A stretch of DNA of 46,185 bases from Cochliopodium minus (lineage: Eukaryota; Discosea; Himatismenida; Cochliopodiidae): contig JAMYWO010000296.1 of assembly GCA_024220525.1 (NCBI GenBank), positions 1-46,185 on the forward strand, written 5' to 3'. The translations under genes and the position numbers were made by a program. Numbering within the stretch: the stretch's first letter is position 1; every line of letters starts with the position of its first letter. The notes beneath the pieces were generated by a model. It did no database searches. It was given only the letters and a program-made list of their open reading frames with translations, and had not been told where the DNA came from. This document shows positions 33,430 through 45,189 of this stretch, piece by piece.

Positions 33430-36400
33430 TGTCTCAAAATGAAGAAGAAGAGAATTTTGATAATATACCATTGAATAAAAGAATAACTAGTACAAAATGG
33501 AAAGCTAGAGTGAATGCTTATGAAGAAATTAAAAAATTATTTGATACCTCAGATTTGGAAAGCTCTGTTTTTGATGAATGGGGTAATAATGCAAAGATTT
33601 ACATTCTTTATACTTAATAATTAAACCATTTAGCAAACTCTCTAAAGGGAATGGCTGATGATAAATTGGCACCAGCACAAGAAAAGGGACTGGAAACATT
33701 GGTATCTTTTTTGAAAGGATGTTCAATAAAGCAAAGCTCAAAGTAAAGAAAAAAAATAATTTTGTAAAATAATTTTTATTTATATATTGAAATATAAAAG
33801 AGTTGCAAGCACAATATGCCCAATATTGGTAGAAAAAGGATTCAAAGGAAGGGCAGGAATAAAGAAATCATCAGTTGAAGCGATTGAATTGTTTTTAGAA
33901 TTAGAAAATACAGAGGCGGTGATCGATTCTTTGGTGAAAGGATCAGTAAGCAAAACACCAAAAGTTAATGAAGTATGTTTAGAAGTGATGGCATCAATAA
34001 TAGATCAATTTGGGGTCAAAGATATCCCAATAAAACCAATTCTCAAAGAATTATGCAATTATTTCAATAACAGTGATGGCAAAGTGAGAGAACAAGCAAC
34101 AGAATTGGCTGTTCAACTATATAGATGGTTGGGAAATGCAGTAAAATCACAATTAGAAACAAATTTGAGAGAAGCACAAGTTAAAGACCTCAATCAAAAA
34201 TTTGAAAAAGCAGAAAAAGCAAAGGCGAAAAGATACTTGAGATCCAAACAACCCAAAGTGGAACAAGTCACAAAAAATCAAAACACAGAGGAGGAAGGAG
34301 AAGGAGAGACAAATGTGGTGATAGAAGAAGAAACAATAGATCCTTATTCAATCATGGAACCTGTAGAAATTCTCAGCAAAATCCCTTCTGATTTTCAAAC
34401 CCTTATCAAATCCAAGAAATGGACAGAAAGAAAACAAGCAATTGATTCTCTCATCACTCTTGCTTCCGTTCCCAAAATTCAAAATGGAGATTACAAAGAA
34501 GTAGTGAAAGCTTTAAATCTTGTCATTTCCAAAGATGTCAATCTTCAATGTGCTGCTTCAGCATGTAAAGCAATACAATTGTTGGTAGAAGGTATTCGTG
34601 GGGAATTTCAACAACATGCAAAAACAGTGATAGAAGGAATGATTTCCAAATTCAAAGAAAAAAAACCTCTCATCTTGGAACCTGTTCATGCTTCTTTGGA
34701 TGGTATCATCAAGTATTGCCTTCCTTTGACAGAAGCTTTTGAGTTTATCAATCCATCTTTGCAAAACAAAATGCCTCAAGTGAGAAAAGAGACTTGTGAT
34801 TTTCTTTTGAGATCTCTCACCTATATTTCTATCGATGATCTCACCAAAAGCCTTAAAACTCTCTCTAATCATGCCATCCAATTGTTGAATGATAGTGATC
34901 CTTCTGTGAGAGATGTGGCTGCTTCTATTTTGGGTTCTCTCGTGAACATTTTTGGAGAAAGAAAGATGTCTCCTATTTTGGGTCAACTAGACAAAATAAA
35001 AGCAAAAAAAGTAGAAGAATCTACTCCAAAAGAACCAATCAGAAAAAACATTCCTCAGCCTAAACAAGAGCCTCCCAAAACTACTCGTTCTGTTCCTTCT
35101 AAACCAGAGCCTCCTAAATCTGAACCCAAAAAATCTGAACCCAAACAGGAACCCAAACAGGAACCTCCCAAAAAACCAGAACCCAAACAAGAACCTCCTA
35201 AACAAGAGACTAAAAAGCCTGAACCCAAAAAATCTTCTTCTTCCCTTTCTGATCCTAAAAAACCTGAACCCAAAAAACCTTTTACTACTTCCCTCTCTAA
35301 CAATAATAATAGTAACAATAGTCACTCTTCCAGTTCTACTTCTTCTTCTAACCAAGAAACACCTAAAAAAGAAAAAGATTATGGATTTTCCAACATAGAA
35401 GACATGGATATTCACGTAGAAGAAAATGTGGAGAGTAGTAAGCCAGAAGAATTTATATTTGTTGAAAACAACGAAAAGGGAAACAGAGCAAAAAAACATC
35501 AAACCTCTTTTGAATGGTCTTTTCAAAAAAAGTACAATGAGTTGGGAAAGTATTTTGTTTCTGAAGCACAAAAACTTGTTCTTGAACCTCTTTATAGTCT
35601 CATGATAAGTCCCAATGATATCAAAAAACACCAAAAAGCTGTTGAAATCATAGATGTTGCTTTAAAAGACTTGACTACTCATAAATTAAAAGTATTAGTA
35701 GACAACATGGATCTTCTTCTTAAATGGTTCACTCTTCGTTTTTATGATACCAACATCAATATTTTAACTCAAGCCCTCAAAACCATCCAAACCCTCTTTT
35801 CTATCTTGGTTGAAAAGGATCAGGTATTTTCATTTTTTTATTATTGTATTGAAATTTATAAATAACAAATGGACATGTCCAAATTTACAACTTTATTAGC
35901 GGATATTAATTTATAACTAACAAAATTCAAACTGTTGTAAAATTTTGAACATCTCGAAATAACAAAAAAAAAATAAAAAAAAAAAAAAATTAATAAATAA
36001 GAAATAATAATATTAAATTGATTTTAAAGATAATTTGTTTCTTTTAAAATAATTATAGAGATTAGATGAATATGATGCAAGAATATTTTTGCCATTTGTG
36101 ATAGGAAAGGGAATAGGGATATTGAATGACATAACAACAGAAAAATTAAAGCAAATAACATTGCAATTGTGTCAACTTTATCCAGCTTCTAAAATAGTGA
36201 TGTACCTTGTTCAGTATGGAATAAAGCCTACCACTTTGAATGTGAAAACAAAAACGAATTGTTTAGATTTGATTGGAATGATAATCAATTCTCAAGGTAT
36301 TCATAGTATTGTTCAACCTTCTAAACTTTTGGCTCTTTTCTACACTTTTACAAAAGATAAGAATCCTCAACTCAAAAAACAAGTATGTACCCTTATTTCC

Positions 36401-38074
36401 ATTTTTTATCATTGTCTTGGTGATTCAGAGTTTTGGAAATCTGTTCCTCTCCCTCAAAAGAAAGAATATGAAGAAATCATTAAAAAAAACCCTCCTCCTT
36501 CTCTCTCTTCCACCACTAACACTACCACTACTACTCCTTCTCCCAACATCCATTCTCACTCTTCCTCTCTCTCTAGTACCTCTTCGAACATCAACTCTCC
36601 TTCCGGCATTCCTCTTCCCAACTCTCCCTCTCATTCCCTTTCTCTCCCTTCTCTTTCCAACCCTCAAAGTAATACCAACCTCAACAACAACACCAATGGG
36701 GGAATGTTTACACAAGAAAACAAATCACTTCATCCAACCTTGATGAAATGGTTGGAAGAAATGAAAACAGAAGATCCAACAAAAATAATAGAACAATCAA
36801 AACTCATTTTCATAAATCTAACAGAAAACAACAATGCGGTTATATTTGAAGGGGCAGTAAATGAATTGTTGTCCGTACTAACCACCCACTACTACAAATT
36901 ATTTAAAAAAGAGAATAGGTTTTACATTTTCAATTCCATTATCGGTTCTAATGAAACTGCTATAGCGAATAACATATATGTAAGACTCTGTAAATATCTC
37001 ATCAACACCATTCTTCAGATCATTCTCAATTCTTCTCTTGCCAGATCTATCACTAAATTTAACATTGAACTTTTAATCTCCAACACTCTTTCTCAACTTG
37101 TTGACAAAAACATTTATTCTTTAAAACAAGAAGGTGCTTCTATTTTAAAAGCTTTAAATGTGTTGATGTTTCGCATTTTAGAAAATTGTGACACTACTCT
37201 CACTTTGGGTGTTTTGTTGCAACTCCTTAGTCAATACAACTCTTCTTACGAAGAAAGTAAAAATGAAAATGATTACAAGTTGATTGATCTCACCATGAAA
37301 TGTATCCTCAAAATAACCAAGTCTCTTTCTCGTTCAAAAGAGTTGGATGACAAATTGGATTGGTCCATTGTTTTAAAAGATATTCACTTGTTTCTCTCTC
37401 GTTACAGTGATATGTATACTCCCACCTCTTATCCAACAACCAACATGCCTCTTCAAGCAGTGAAAACCTTGTTGAATGAGTTGGTGATCATAAAAGGTTC
37501 TTCCATTCTTTCTTTTCTTTCTCTTGTTCCTCTTCTTACTCCTTCTTCTCTTTCTGATGAGCCTTCCCAACCTCTCATTCGTTCTTACATTCATTTAATG
37601 TTACAATCTAAAGTTAAAGTTGAAAATTTATCCAACCTCTCCCTTCCCCCTCATCAATCCCTCCCTCATCAAAACTCCCTTTCCTCCAATCCTCTTACCA
37701 ACAATACTTTTGGAGACAACAACAACAATAACAATCTCCCACAATCTTTATCATCCAATGCCTCTTCTCCTTTTCAATTAGATCCTTCTCTTTTATCCTC
37801 CTCTTCTAAATCTCTTCATCAAAACATTGAAATTCTTAGATCAAAGTTATCCATCTTAAGATCTTCTACCCTTGAAAATGAAAAAGGAGGAAAAATTCCC
37901 CTCCTCACCACCCCTTCTGAACAAAAAATAAATGAGGAAAAGAAAATTGAAATAAACAAAGAAAACAAACCAAATACCAGCATTCAGCCACCCACCCAAC
38001 CCTCTCAAATCCCAAACTTGAATCTTCTTAAAGATCGTCTCTCCAAAATAAAAATGAGTGTAAATGATAAATAA
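33430..38074 (+). CDS. CKAP5: XMAP215/CKAP5-family microtubule polymerase with TOG1, TOG2 and TOG5
   Basis: Four exons (33430-33582, 33634-33742, 33801-35831 region ending at the donor GTATTTTC, and 36059-38074), ~1,430 residues. TOG1: KWKARVNAYEEIKKLF... LYRWLGNAVKSQLE. TOG2: SDFQTLIKSKKWTERKQAID... DPSVRDVAASILGSLVNIFG. A linker of PKQEPPK/PEPKK repeats follows, then a TOG5-like array (NMDLLLKWFTLRFYDTN... CQLYPASKIVMYL) and a Ser/Pro/Asn-rich segment. The C-terminal helical domain starts at LHPTLMKWLEEM, and the protein ends KDRLSKIKMSVNDK. In animals and plants TOG3 and TOG4 lie between TOG2 and TOG5; here the low-complexity linker takes their place. The family adds tubulin to plus ends at spindles and centrosomes. 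Confidence 0.9.
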
Positions 38075-38187
38075 AGATTTATTTTATTTTATGCTTTTGT
38101 TTAATATTTTCTATATCTTTTTTAAATGATTCCTTTTTTAAATGAATTCACAAAAAAATAAAAAAAAATTGAATAAAATAGAATATA

Positions 38188-40111
38188 ATGGCTGAGAAAT
38201 TTGCAGGTGTAAATATGAAGGATTTAAAAAAGAAGATTATAAATGGAAAAGCAAAAGATGTTGCTAAATATCTACTTTCTCTTGATCCAAAACTTGCTGA
38301 AGAAGTCCATTCTCATTTGATCAAATTTTTTGAGAATAAATTTTTTTCTTCATTCAAGCCTCATATCAATTCAGAATCTGATACTGAAACTAAAACTCAC
38401 TCTCAAAATTCCCATAAGAATATAGAAAATGAAAAAATTGAAAAACAAAAAAGACCAATAATAAGATCAGAGGAATCAAATGCATCAGTGAATATATTGA
38501 ACAATAAATATGTAAATTTATTTTTATCATAAAAATAAATTTATTTCACCTTTAAATATAGCAATTTGGAGATCTTCTTGGAAAAGGAGCATTTGCAAAA
38601 GTTTTTAGAGCATTAAATTTAGAAAATGGAGAAACAGTGGCAATAAAAGAAATAAACAAAACAACTATTTCGAAAACAGAATTACCTAAATTACTCGTAA
38701 ATTTTCTTTCTTTGTTTCTCCCATTTTTTGTTATAATCTTTTGAAGAATGAAGGAGATCTCTTGAAAAATATGGCTCATAAAAATATTGTCAAATTTTAT
38801 GAAACAATAGAAACCAAAAAGTATCTTTATTTTGTTATCGAATATATCGAAGGAGGATCACTTTACAAATTATTGAAAAGATTTGGGGGTATTTATTTTA
38901 TTCAATTTTATTATTTAAATTATTTAAATTTAATTATTTTTAATTTTTTTTAATTTTTATAGTTTTCCCAGAACCATTGGTTGCAGTTTACGTGAACCAA
39001 TCATTGAGCGGGTTGGCATATATACATGAAAGAGATATTTTGCACAGAGATATTAAAGGTGCCAATTTGTTAGTTACTAAATCTGGAGAAATAAAAATTG
39101 CAGATTTTGGGGTTTTTTTCATTTTTAGAATATTTTTGATAACTAAATTCTTCATTTATTTTTCTTGTTACTCCATTTATCTTTAAGAATATTCATTTTT
39201 TTTTTTTGTCATTCCAATACTTTTCTTATTATCATTATCATTACTTATATCTTTTTTAAAACTGTTATTATTTATAGTCTTGTACGTCAACCACAATGGA
39301 AAGGAATTTAACAGTAATTGGGACACCTTTTTGGAGTAAAAATTTTTTAAAAAATTATATTACAGTACTTAAATTAATCCGATTTCTTTGGAAAAGTGGC
39401 TCCTGAAATAATTGAGATTTCGTAAAAATAAAATTTTAAAAAAAATTCAATTCAAAAAATTAAAAAAAAAAAAATAATCAAAAAAAAAGAGGTAAACAAT
39501 TTTAAAATAAATACCATTCCTTTTTTTTATATGTTTGTTATACTAAAGGATCTGGGACAGCTGCGGATGTGTGGTCTCTTGGATGCACTATTATTGAACT
39601 TTTAACTGGATCACCTCCATATTTCACATTGGGTACTATGCAGGCATTGTTCAACATGGTTAATTTATTTTTCTTTTTTTTTATTTCTTTTCTAAATATT
39701 ACATTTTAATTTAAAACCAAGGTGAATGATCCTCATCCCCCCCTTCCAAAAAATATTTCCAAAGAGTTAGAAAGTTTTTTGTTGGCATGTTTTGTTAAAG
39801 ATTTCAAAAAGAGGCCAACAGCAAGCCAACTCTTGACACATCCTTGGATCGTTCAACACACGAGCGAAAAACAAAACATAAATGAAATCTCTTTTGAAAA
39901 TGCAAAGAAAACAGTGAGACAGCACAACGACAGAAACAAACCTAAAATACCCGATTTCAATCAACAATCCAAAACTCCCTCCACCTCCTCAACTACAAAA
40001 ACTTCCTCTGAAACCTTTTCTCTCAAATTAAAAAAGAAACAATCTCTTGAATTACAAGTTCAAGATTTAAAGAACGAGTTGATGAAACTCGAGGAAGAAT
40101 TAAATAAATAA
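38188..40111 (+). CDS. Cdc7/MAP3K-epsilon-like protein kinase, ~445 aa, nine exons
   Basis: A ~105-residue helical and Ser/Lys-rich N-terminus precedes the kinase domain: [19 protein letters not shown] (Lys), [18 protein letters not shown] then [38 protein letters not shown]. Catalytic residues are all present. The insert KRFG(V)[14 protein letters not shown] and the activation loop match plant MAP3K-epsilon and fungal Cdc7/SepH, kinases of the septation network. Joining exon 39397-39421 to exon 39549 in frame requires a 2-base exon (39490-39491) that also restores the family's IE-SG motif. The C-terminus is a short coiled coil ([19 protein letters not shown]). The family is usually over 1,000 residues with ARM repeats, which are absent here. 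Dictyostelid SepA is a likely relative. Confidence 0.85.
39490..39491 (+). other. 2-base micro-exon (AG) in the Cdc7-like kinase
   Basis: Context ...AAAAAAAAG|AG|GTAAACAA, between introns 39422-39489 (68 bases, donor GTAAAA) and 39492-39548 (57 bases, acceptor ATACTAAAG). Exon 39397-39421 ends in phase 2 (ATT TC) and exon 39549 begins GA TCT GGG. Only the added AG keeps frame, giving Ile-Ser-Gly-Ser-Gly-Thr, and it reproduces the conserved Ser-Gly of MAP3K-epsilon kinases. I found no other GT...AG pair that keeps the frame. Confidence 0.7.
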
Positions 40112-40231
40112 AGTACTTTTTTGGAAAATGCTTCATTTAATAGGACGTGTAGTTTAATTAATTTCAAAAGAATGATTAATTCACAAAAAAAAAAAAAAAA
40201 ATTGGATTAGTGAAAATTCATAATCAAGAAA

Positions 40232-40756
40232 ATGTGGTTTGAGAATAAATTTAATCCACTCAAAATACTCTTCCAAATCATCACCCTACAAATCTTCTAT
40301 TATTTATTTTTGATAATATCATTATTGTTTGTTGATTACTGTTTTGGGGGGAATAATGACAAAATAAACAAGTTGTTTGATCAAATATTCTCTTATAAAA
40401 ATCAAAATATCTCTTCTGTTTATGGAGTATGCACGATATTATCTTACATACTTTGTTCTCTTTTCATGTAAACTTTCCTCCAATCTAACTTTAAATTTAA
40501 TTACTTTTTTTTAATAAGCTCAATTTGTTGCATTTATATTGTTGAAAGAGCGAAATTATGCTTAGATTTTACTTGCACAATGTATTCAATTCATATCATT
40601 GCAATGACCTTGATAAAAGAGCTTCCCAAATCATTCTTTTGGTGGATATTTAATATAATAAATTTAACTATAATGACCATAATTGCTGAATTTCTATGCC
40701 AGAGGAGAGAATTAAGAGAAATCCCATTATCCAATCCAAATATGATCGATATATAA
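40232..40756 (+). CDS. SYS1: SYS1 Golgi membrane protein
   Basis: Two exons; the join across an AT|C codon gives SLF-I-SICCIYIVERAKLCL in frame; ~155 residues. It has four hydrophobic segments. Family marks: FNPLKILFQIITLQIFYYLF (most members have DP...ILSQI...Q..YY), LFVDYCFG, RAKLCLDFTCTMYSIH, FFWWIFN and the ending AEFLCQRRELREIPL. Length is normal. SYS1 sits in the Golgi membrane and, in yeast and animals, recruits ARFRP1/Arl3, which in turn loads ARL1. ARL1 is also in the window, 19 kb away. Confidence 0.88.
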
Positions 40757-40823
40757 CTACTTTTTATTTATTTATTCAATAAAGATGTAAAATAAAAAAA
40801 AATTGATTTTTGATAACTGAAAA

Positions 40824-42412
40824 ATGCAACTATATAATCCAAAAAAAAATGATTTAGACATAGAAGAAGATGAACCTTTATTAAGAAAAAAGATAAAACA
40901 AAATAATGGAACGGTTTTGGGAAGCTTCTTTAATTTTACAAATACAATACGTAAGATAATTTTGTTTTTCTCATTTTTGAATTTAATATTAAAATTAAAT
41001 AAAGTTGGTGCAGGGATTTTGGCTATTGGTAAAATTAATTTGAATTTATTTCATTTTTATTCTTATCAGATCATATCTGATGTATATATTGCAGCCTTTG
41101 CAATTAAGAATTGTGGTTTGATTGGAGGGATTTTTTTTATTATAATGTATGGTTTGATTGCAGGATATACTGCTCAGTTGTTGGTTATATGCAGGCTCCC
41201 TCCTATCAGCGCAGGAAGAACCTATGATGAATTAAGTGCAAAAGTATTTGGAAATAGAATTGGTACAACTCTTTTAAAAGAAGTTTCTTATTTCTTAATA
41301 AAATTTCAATAAAATTTCAATTAATTATATTTTTATTTTTTAATTTTAATTGAAATTTTCTTTTAATTTTCCAAGGACCCTTTATATCAAGATTATGTAT
41401 CATTCTGAGATTTGAGGGTGCACTAATAGGTATAATTAAATAATTTATTCTTCAAATTTAATATTAATCTTTTCCGCAAAAAGCTTATATCGTTATAATC
41501 AAGGATTATCTCTCTCCTTTTGTGGTTAAAATATTAAACATTGATGACCAGTATTCATTTTTTTTTTCTTTTTTTTTTATCAAATATATATATATATATA
41601 TTTTTTTTCAGATGATAAATTTTTTTTTATATTAATAAAAAGGTTAATAGTATTCATTTTTTCAGCATTGGTCATATACCCACTTCTTAATTTGGCAAAC
41701 ATCTCCAATCTAAAACATACTTCTTCTTTCGCCATTTATTTCATTCTTTTTGGCATGATTGTTGTCATAGTTAAATGCTTGATGTGTATATTATTTTTTA
41801 TTTATTTTTAAATAATTTTTAAATAATTTTTTTTCTATTGAAATTAAAGTGCTGAGACACACATTTGATTTATTTGAAATAAGTTATTTTTCAATGAATT
41901 ATTCAACAGTAGCATCGCTTCCAATAATATCATTTGCATACACATTTCATCCAAATGTAAACATCATATTTGATGGTTTAGAAAATCCTACAAAAAAAAA
42001 CATAGTCCTTTCTTATTGGAGTAGTATCTTTTTTTGTTGTTTTCTTTATTTATTTGTTGGTATTTGTGGCTATCTCACTTTTCTTAGTACCACTGGTGAC
42101 AACATTCTATTGGGTCTTTTCTTTTTCACTCACCAATTTTCTTTATTACTTACTTATTTCTTTTATATTCATTACTTACTTACTTCTTTTATATTTATTA
42201 CTTACTTATTTCTTTTATATTTATTACTTACTTACTTCTTTTATATTTATTACTTACTTACTTCTTTTATTTTTATTACTTATTTTACACGCTTATTTTA
42301 TTTATGATTTTTATTTTTATAAAGAATTTATTCTTCAACTTTTTTTAGAGTTTAAAAACGACATTTTAATGTCAGTGGTAAAAATAACATATGCCATTGC
42401 TTTAAGTTTTAG
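40824..42412 (+). CDS. Amino-acid transporter (AAAP/SLC38-AVT family), 3' end cut by the contig edge
   Basis: Seven or more exons, partial. The cytosolic N-terminus carries EEDEPLL, an acidic dileucine signal of the kind that sends proteins to lysosomes or vacuoles. The first membrane helix holds VGAGILAIAFAIKNCG (most relatives have a Pro after the Leu). Later parts: GYTAQLLVICRLPP, TYDELSAKVFGNRI joined to GPFISRL, then FEGALIAYIVIIKDYLSPF, LVIYPLLNLANISNLKHTSS, a NYSTVASLPIISFAYTFH segment, and VVGICGYLTF-like helices. The last visible exon ends ITYAIALSFR at 42412 with a good donor (GTATGTT); at least two membrane helices are missing beyond the gap. All introns keep frame when donors at 41265 (ATTG|GTACAA) and acceptor after 41636 (AAAAAG|GTTAAT) are used. 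Confidence 0.78.
42145..42290 (+). repeat. 26-base minisatellite in an intron of the transporter
   Basis: About five units of CTTACTTACTTCTTTTATAT plus TTATTA fill most of the intron between the exons ending DNILL and starting EFKNDILM. Units differ by one or two bases. Tyr/Leu/Phe-rich frames through it are artefacts of the repeat. Confidence 0.85.
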
Positions 42413-42549
42413 GTATGTTAAATATAAAAAAAGTTAAATTAAAGTTTAAAAAAATTAAATATAAATATAAATATAAATATAAATTAAATATAAATTAAAT
42501 ATAATTATAAATATAAATTAAATATAATTATAAATATAAATATAATTAN
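42413..42549. other. Low-complexity A/T tract and assembly gap
   Basis: After the transporter donor the sequence decays into AAATATAAATATAAATT-type repeats and ends with a single N at 42549. The tract is where the first contig stops. The next base opens the terminal repeat of another element, so order and orientation across the N are not supported by the sequence. Confidence 0.85.
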
Positions 42550-42735
42550 AGAAAACTGAATAAACTGTTTTTTAAAGATTTTTAAAAGTTGTCTCAATTT
42601 TTTAAAGTTGAGAAATTCTTTTACTCTGTCAAGGGTATTTATTATCTTCTTCAATTAGAATTTTTAATTTCTTCTTAAGTACAAATACAAAAGAATTTAT
42701 TATTTTTAATTAATGAAAACAATTATAAATAAATA
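42550..42735 (+). repeat. Terminal repeat copy B of the Polinton-like element
   Basis: Matches 1-186 at about 96%. The match stops sharply after the shared ATGAAAACAATTATAAAT start region, beyond which the two elements differ completely, so they are different members or differently rearranged copies. Confidence 0.85.
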
Positions 42736-44487
42736 TAAAAAAATCATACTTTCTTGAATATGAAACAAGTTTCAAAGAAGATTATAGAAAACTTTGCAAA
42801 TATAGAAATAATATTAAAGATGAAATGATCAATCATTTGTTCACTATCATCTGCCAAACCAAAGATACAATACCTTCAAAAGAAATGGAAGTGATTGAGC
42901 CATCTTGCCCAAAAATAATTTCACAAATACAAATAAATAATAATCATAGTCCTTGGTTTCCTTCTGAGAATAGTGTTGACATTAACTGATATAATCACCT
43001 TTATCGATCATGATCAAGATAAAAGAAGATCTTTTCAAATTTTTGCAAATGAAGGTTTGGAAAAAGAATTCAGGTTCCTGGCAGTCTCAGAAAAATTTCT
43101 CAGAAAAAGAGCTGATATGAAGATGGGAGAAATCATAGATTTTCTAACATTTTGCCAATACACAAAGAATATAGATTCTGAAATTAGCTGAAGAGAAAAA
43201 ATTGTTGTTCATAAAGAGGACTCTATCAAAAAGAACAAATTGATTGGTAATTCAAAGGATCAAAGAAAACTTTCAATACTGAACAAGAAATAATGGAGAT
43301 CAAAAGAATATTGGAACTTCAAAATGAATCAGCAACAAAAATGCCAACAACAACATCAATCTTTTGGCTTTTCAAATTAACTGTAACAATATAATTGATC
43401 CAATTATTTTGCGCATATTAAATTCTTACAAAAAATTTTCAATGGACTTTCTGGAACTTCTGGCATTGTTTGTATTAGTAAAAAATAGGATGAAAAATAT
43501 TTATTAAAGGAAAAGAAAGAATGGTGTATTGTCATTTATAAATGAATAGAACTAAGACCTTAATAAAACAAACTTTAATTAATGACTTTTTTACAATAAA
43601 GTGGGAAAAACTTTAAAATTTTTTTATATAGTATATATAAATAAAAAAATGGAACCAGTTAGATTGTATTTAGAAGTTAAATTCAATTTGTAAATCCACA
43701 TTATAGACCTGGTAAAGATCATGAAAGAGAATACTTTTGGAGATTAGGTAATAATAGAAGTTAGAAGAGAAGAACCTATAAATATAGATGATTTTGTCGA
43801 GAATTAGTGAAAGGAGACAAAATGTTAATGAAAATCCAGACAATTTTGACTCAACATTAAGGGTACATGGAAAAGGAGGAACAGAGAAAAAACCATCCGT
43901 ACCATTACAAGATAAAATGTTGAATTACATGAATTGTATCTATGACATTAACAAAATTGATATGTTGGGGGATTTTTCAAAGATGATGGAAGAGATTGAC
44001 AGAGTTGTTAATGAATCTGAACAACTTAAAAAAGAAAACAATGATTTGATTCCTACTGCAAAGGAAAAACAGAATATCAAATTTGTAGAGTTGAAGAAAA
44101 GGAAAAAAATCATCATTGAGCAAATGGAAAAGATAAAGAAGAATCTTGGGAAGCCAATCAGTTTTGAGGATGCAAATTCTGTCTACAAAAAGGAGTACTT
44201 TTGTGATATTAGGTATTTTAAACATAATTGGGACAAGAGAAGACAAGAAGACAGAAAGACTCAATTAACTGTTCCTGAAATTTTGATTCAATTTCAAAAA
44301 GTTGGATGGGAAGGAACAGTTGAAGAATTTTTTGATGATAAAAACCAACTGACTTTACTTTGGACATTGTAAAGAAGTGGCATCATTGTTTTGGGAAAAA
44401 ATACCAAATTTCTCTTCATATTTTTGATCCTCTTTATCAACGTATCTATTACTCTTCTGCTCATGATAAAATTACAGAAAAGGTGAA

Positions 44488-45189
44488 ATGGGAGGTATTG
44501 TATCTTATGATATCAAACATTCTTATCCTTCTGCTATCCAAACCAACAAACATGAGTATATGGTCTTTGGTATTCAAAATACTTTCGTTAATTACAATCC
44601 AGATCCCAAAATATCAAGAAATAAAGATGGATTTCTCAAGAATGCTTTCTATCTTATGGATTCTTTTACCATTGAACGTTATGGAATCTATGTTGAGAAA
44701 GAGATTATGACTGCCAATCTTGTTCAACATCTTCTTGACAAGAAATTCATCACCGAAGATAAAATCAAAGCTGTAATGTACCCAGATGATTTTATACCTT
44801 ACCAAAAAACAAATGGAAAGGGTGATTTGAATAGGATTGTTGATTTGATTTATGGAATGTTTCCAAATGAAGATAGAGAGAAATCAGAGGATTTTTTTGT
44901 TAGAAAGCAACTTCTCAATTCTTGGATTGGTAATTTTGGAAAGAAATATGATTCAAAAGATAAAGGATGTATTACCAACAATCTCAACTACATTTTCTAT
45001 CTTAATGATGAATTCAACAAGAAAAAAGTTGAAAACAAATTGCAGAAAACAAATTTTGATTGGGTGGACATTAATGGCAACTTTTTTGTTAGACTTGGGG
45101 AAAAAACAAGGATTGAAGAAGACCATTCTCCCATAAATACTCAAATCCTAGGAAATGTGAAGAAAAGAAAACTTTCTTATCATGCTTGA
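44488..45189 (+). pseudogene. DNA polymerase B fragment of the element
   Basis: A 233-codon fragment. YDIKHSYPSAI near residue 7 fits polymerase B motif A (DxxSLYPS), and KQLLNSWIGNFGKK near residue 145 fits motif B (KxxxNSxYGxxG). The ~135 residues between them leave room for the TPR insertions of protein-primed polymerases. Motif C is not in this fragment. It is treated as a fossil part of the element. Confidence 0.55.

Noticed and set aside
41265-41400. A frame problem in the transporter suggesting another micro-exon or a pseudogene
   Set aside because: Using the donor at ATTG|GTACAA joins FGNRI to GPFISRL in frame and fits the family, so no micro-exon is needed.
42145-42290. Regular ~26-base repeats considered as a CRISPR array
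   Set aside because: Units are directly adjacent with no spacers, within a eukaryotic intron.
42054-42437. A Tyr/Leu/Phe-rich frame that looks like a multi-pass membrane protein
   Set aside because: It runs through a 26-base minisatellite inside a transporter intron; skipping the intron gives the conserved transporter sequence.
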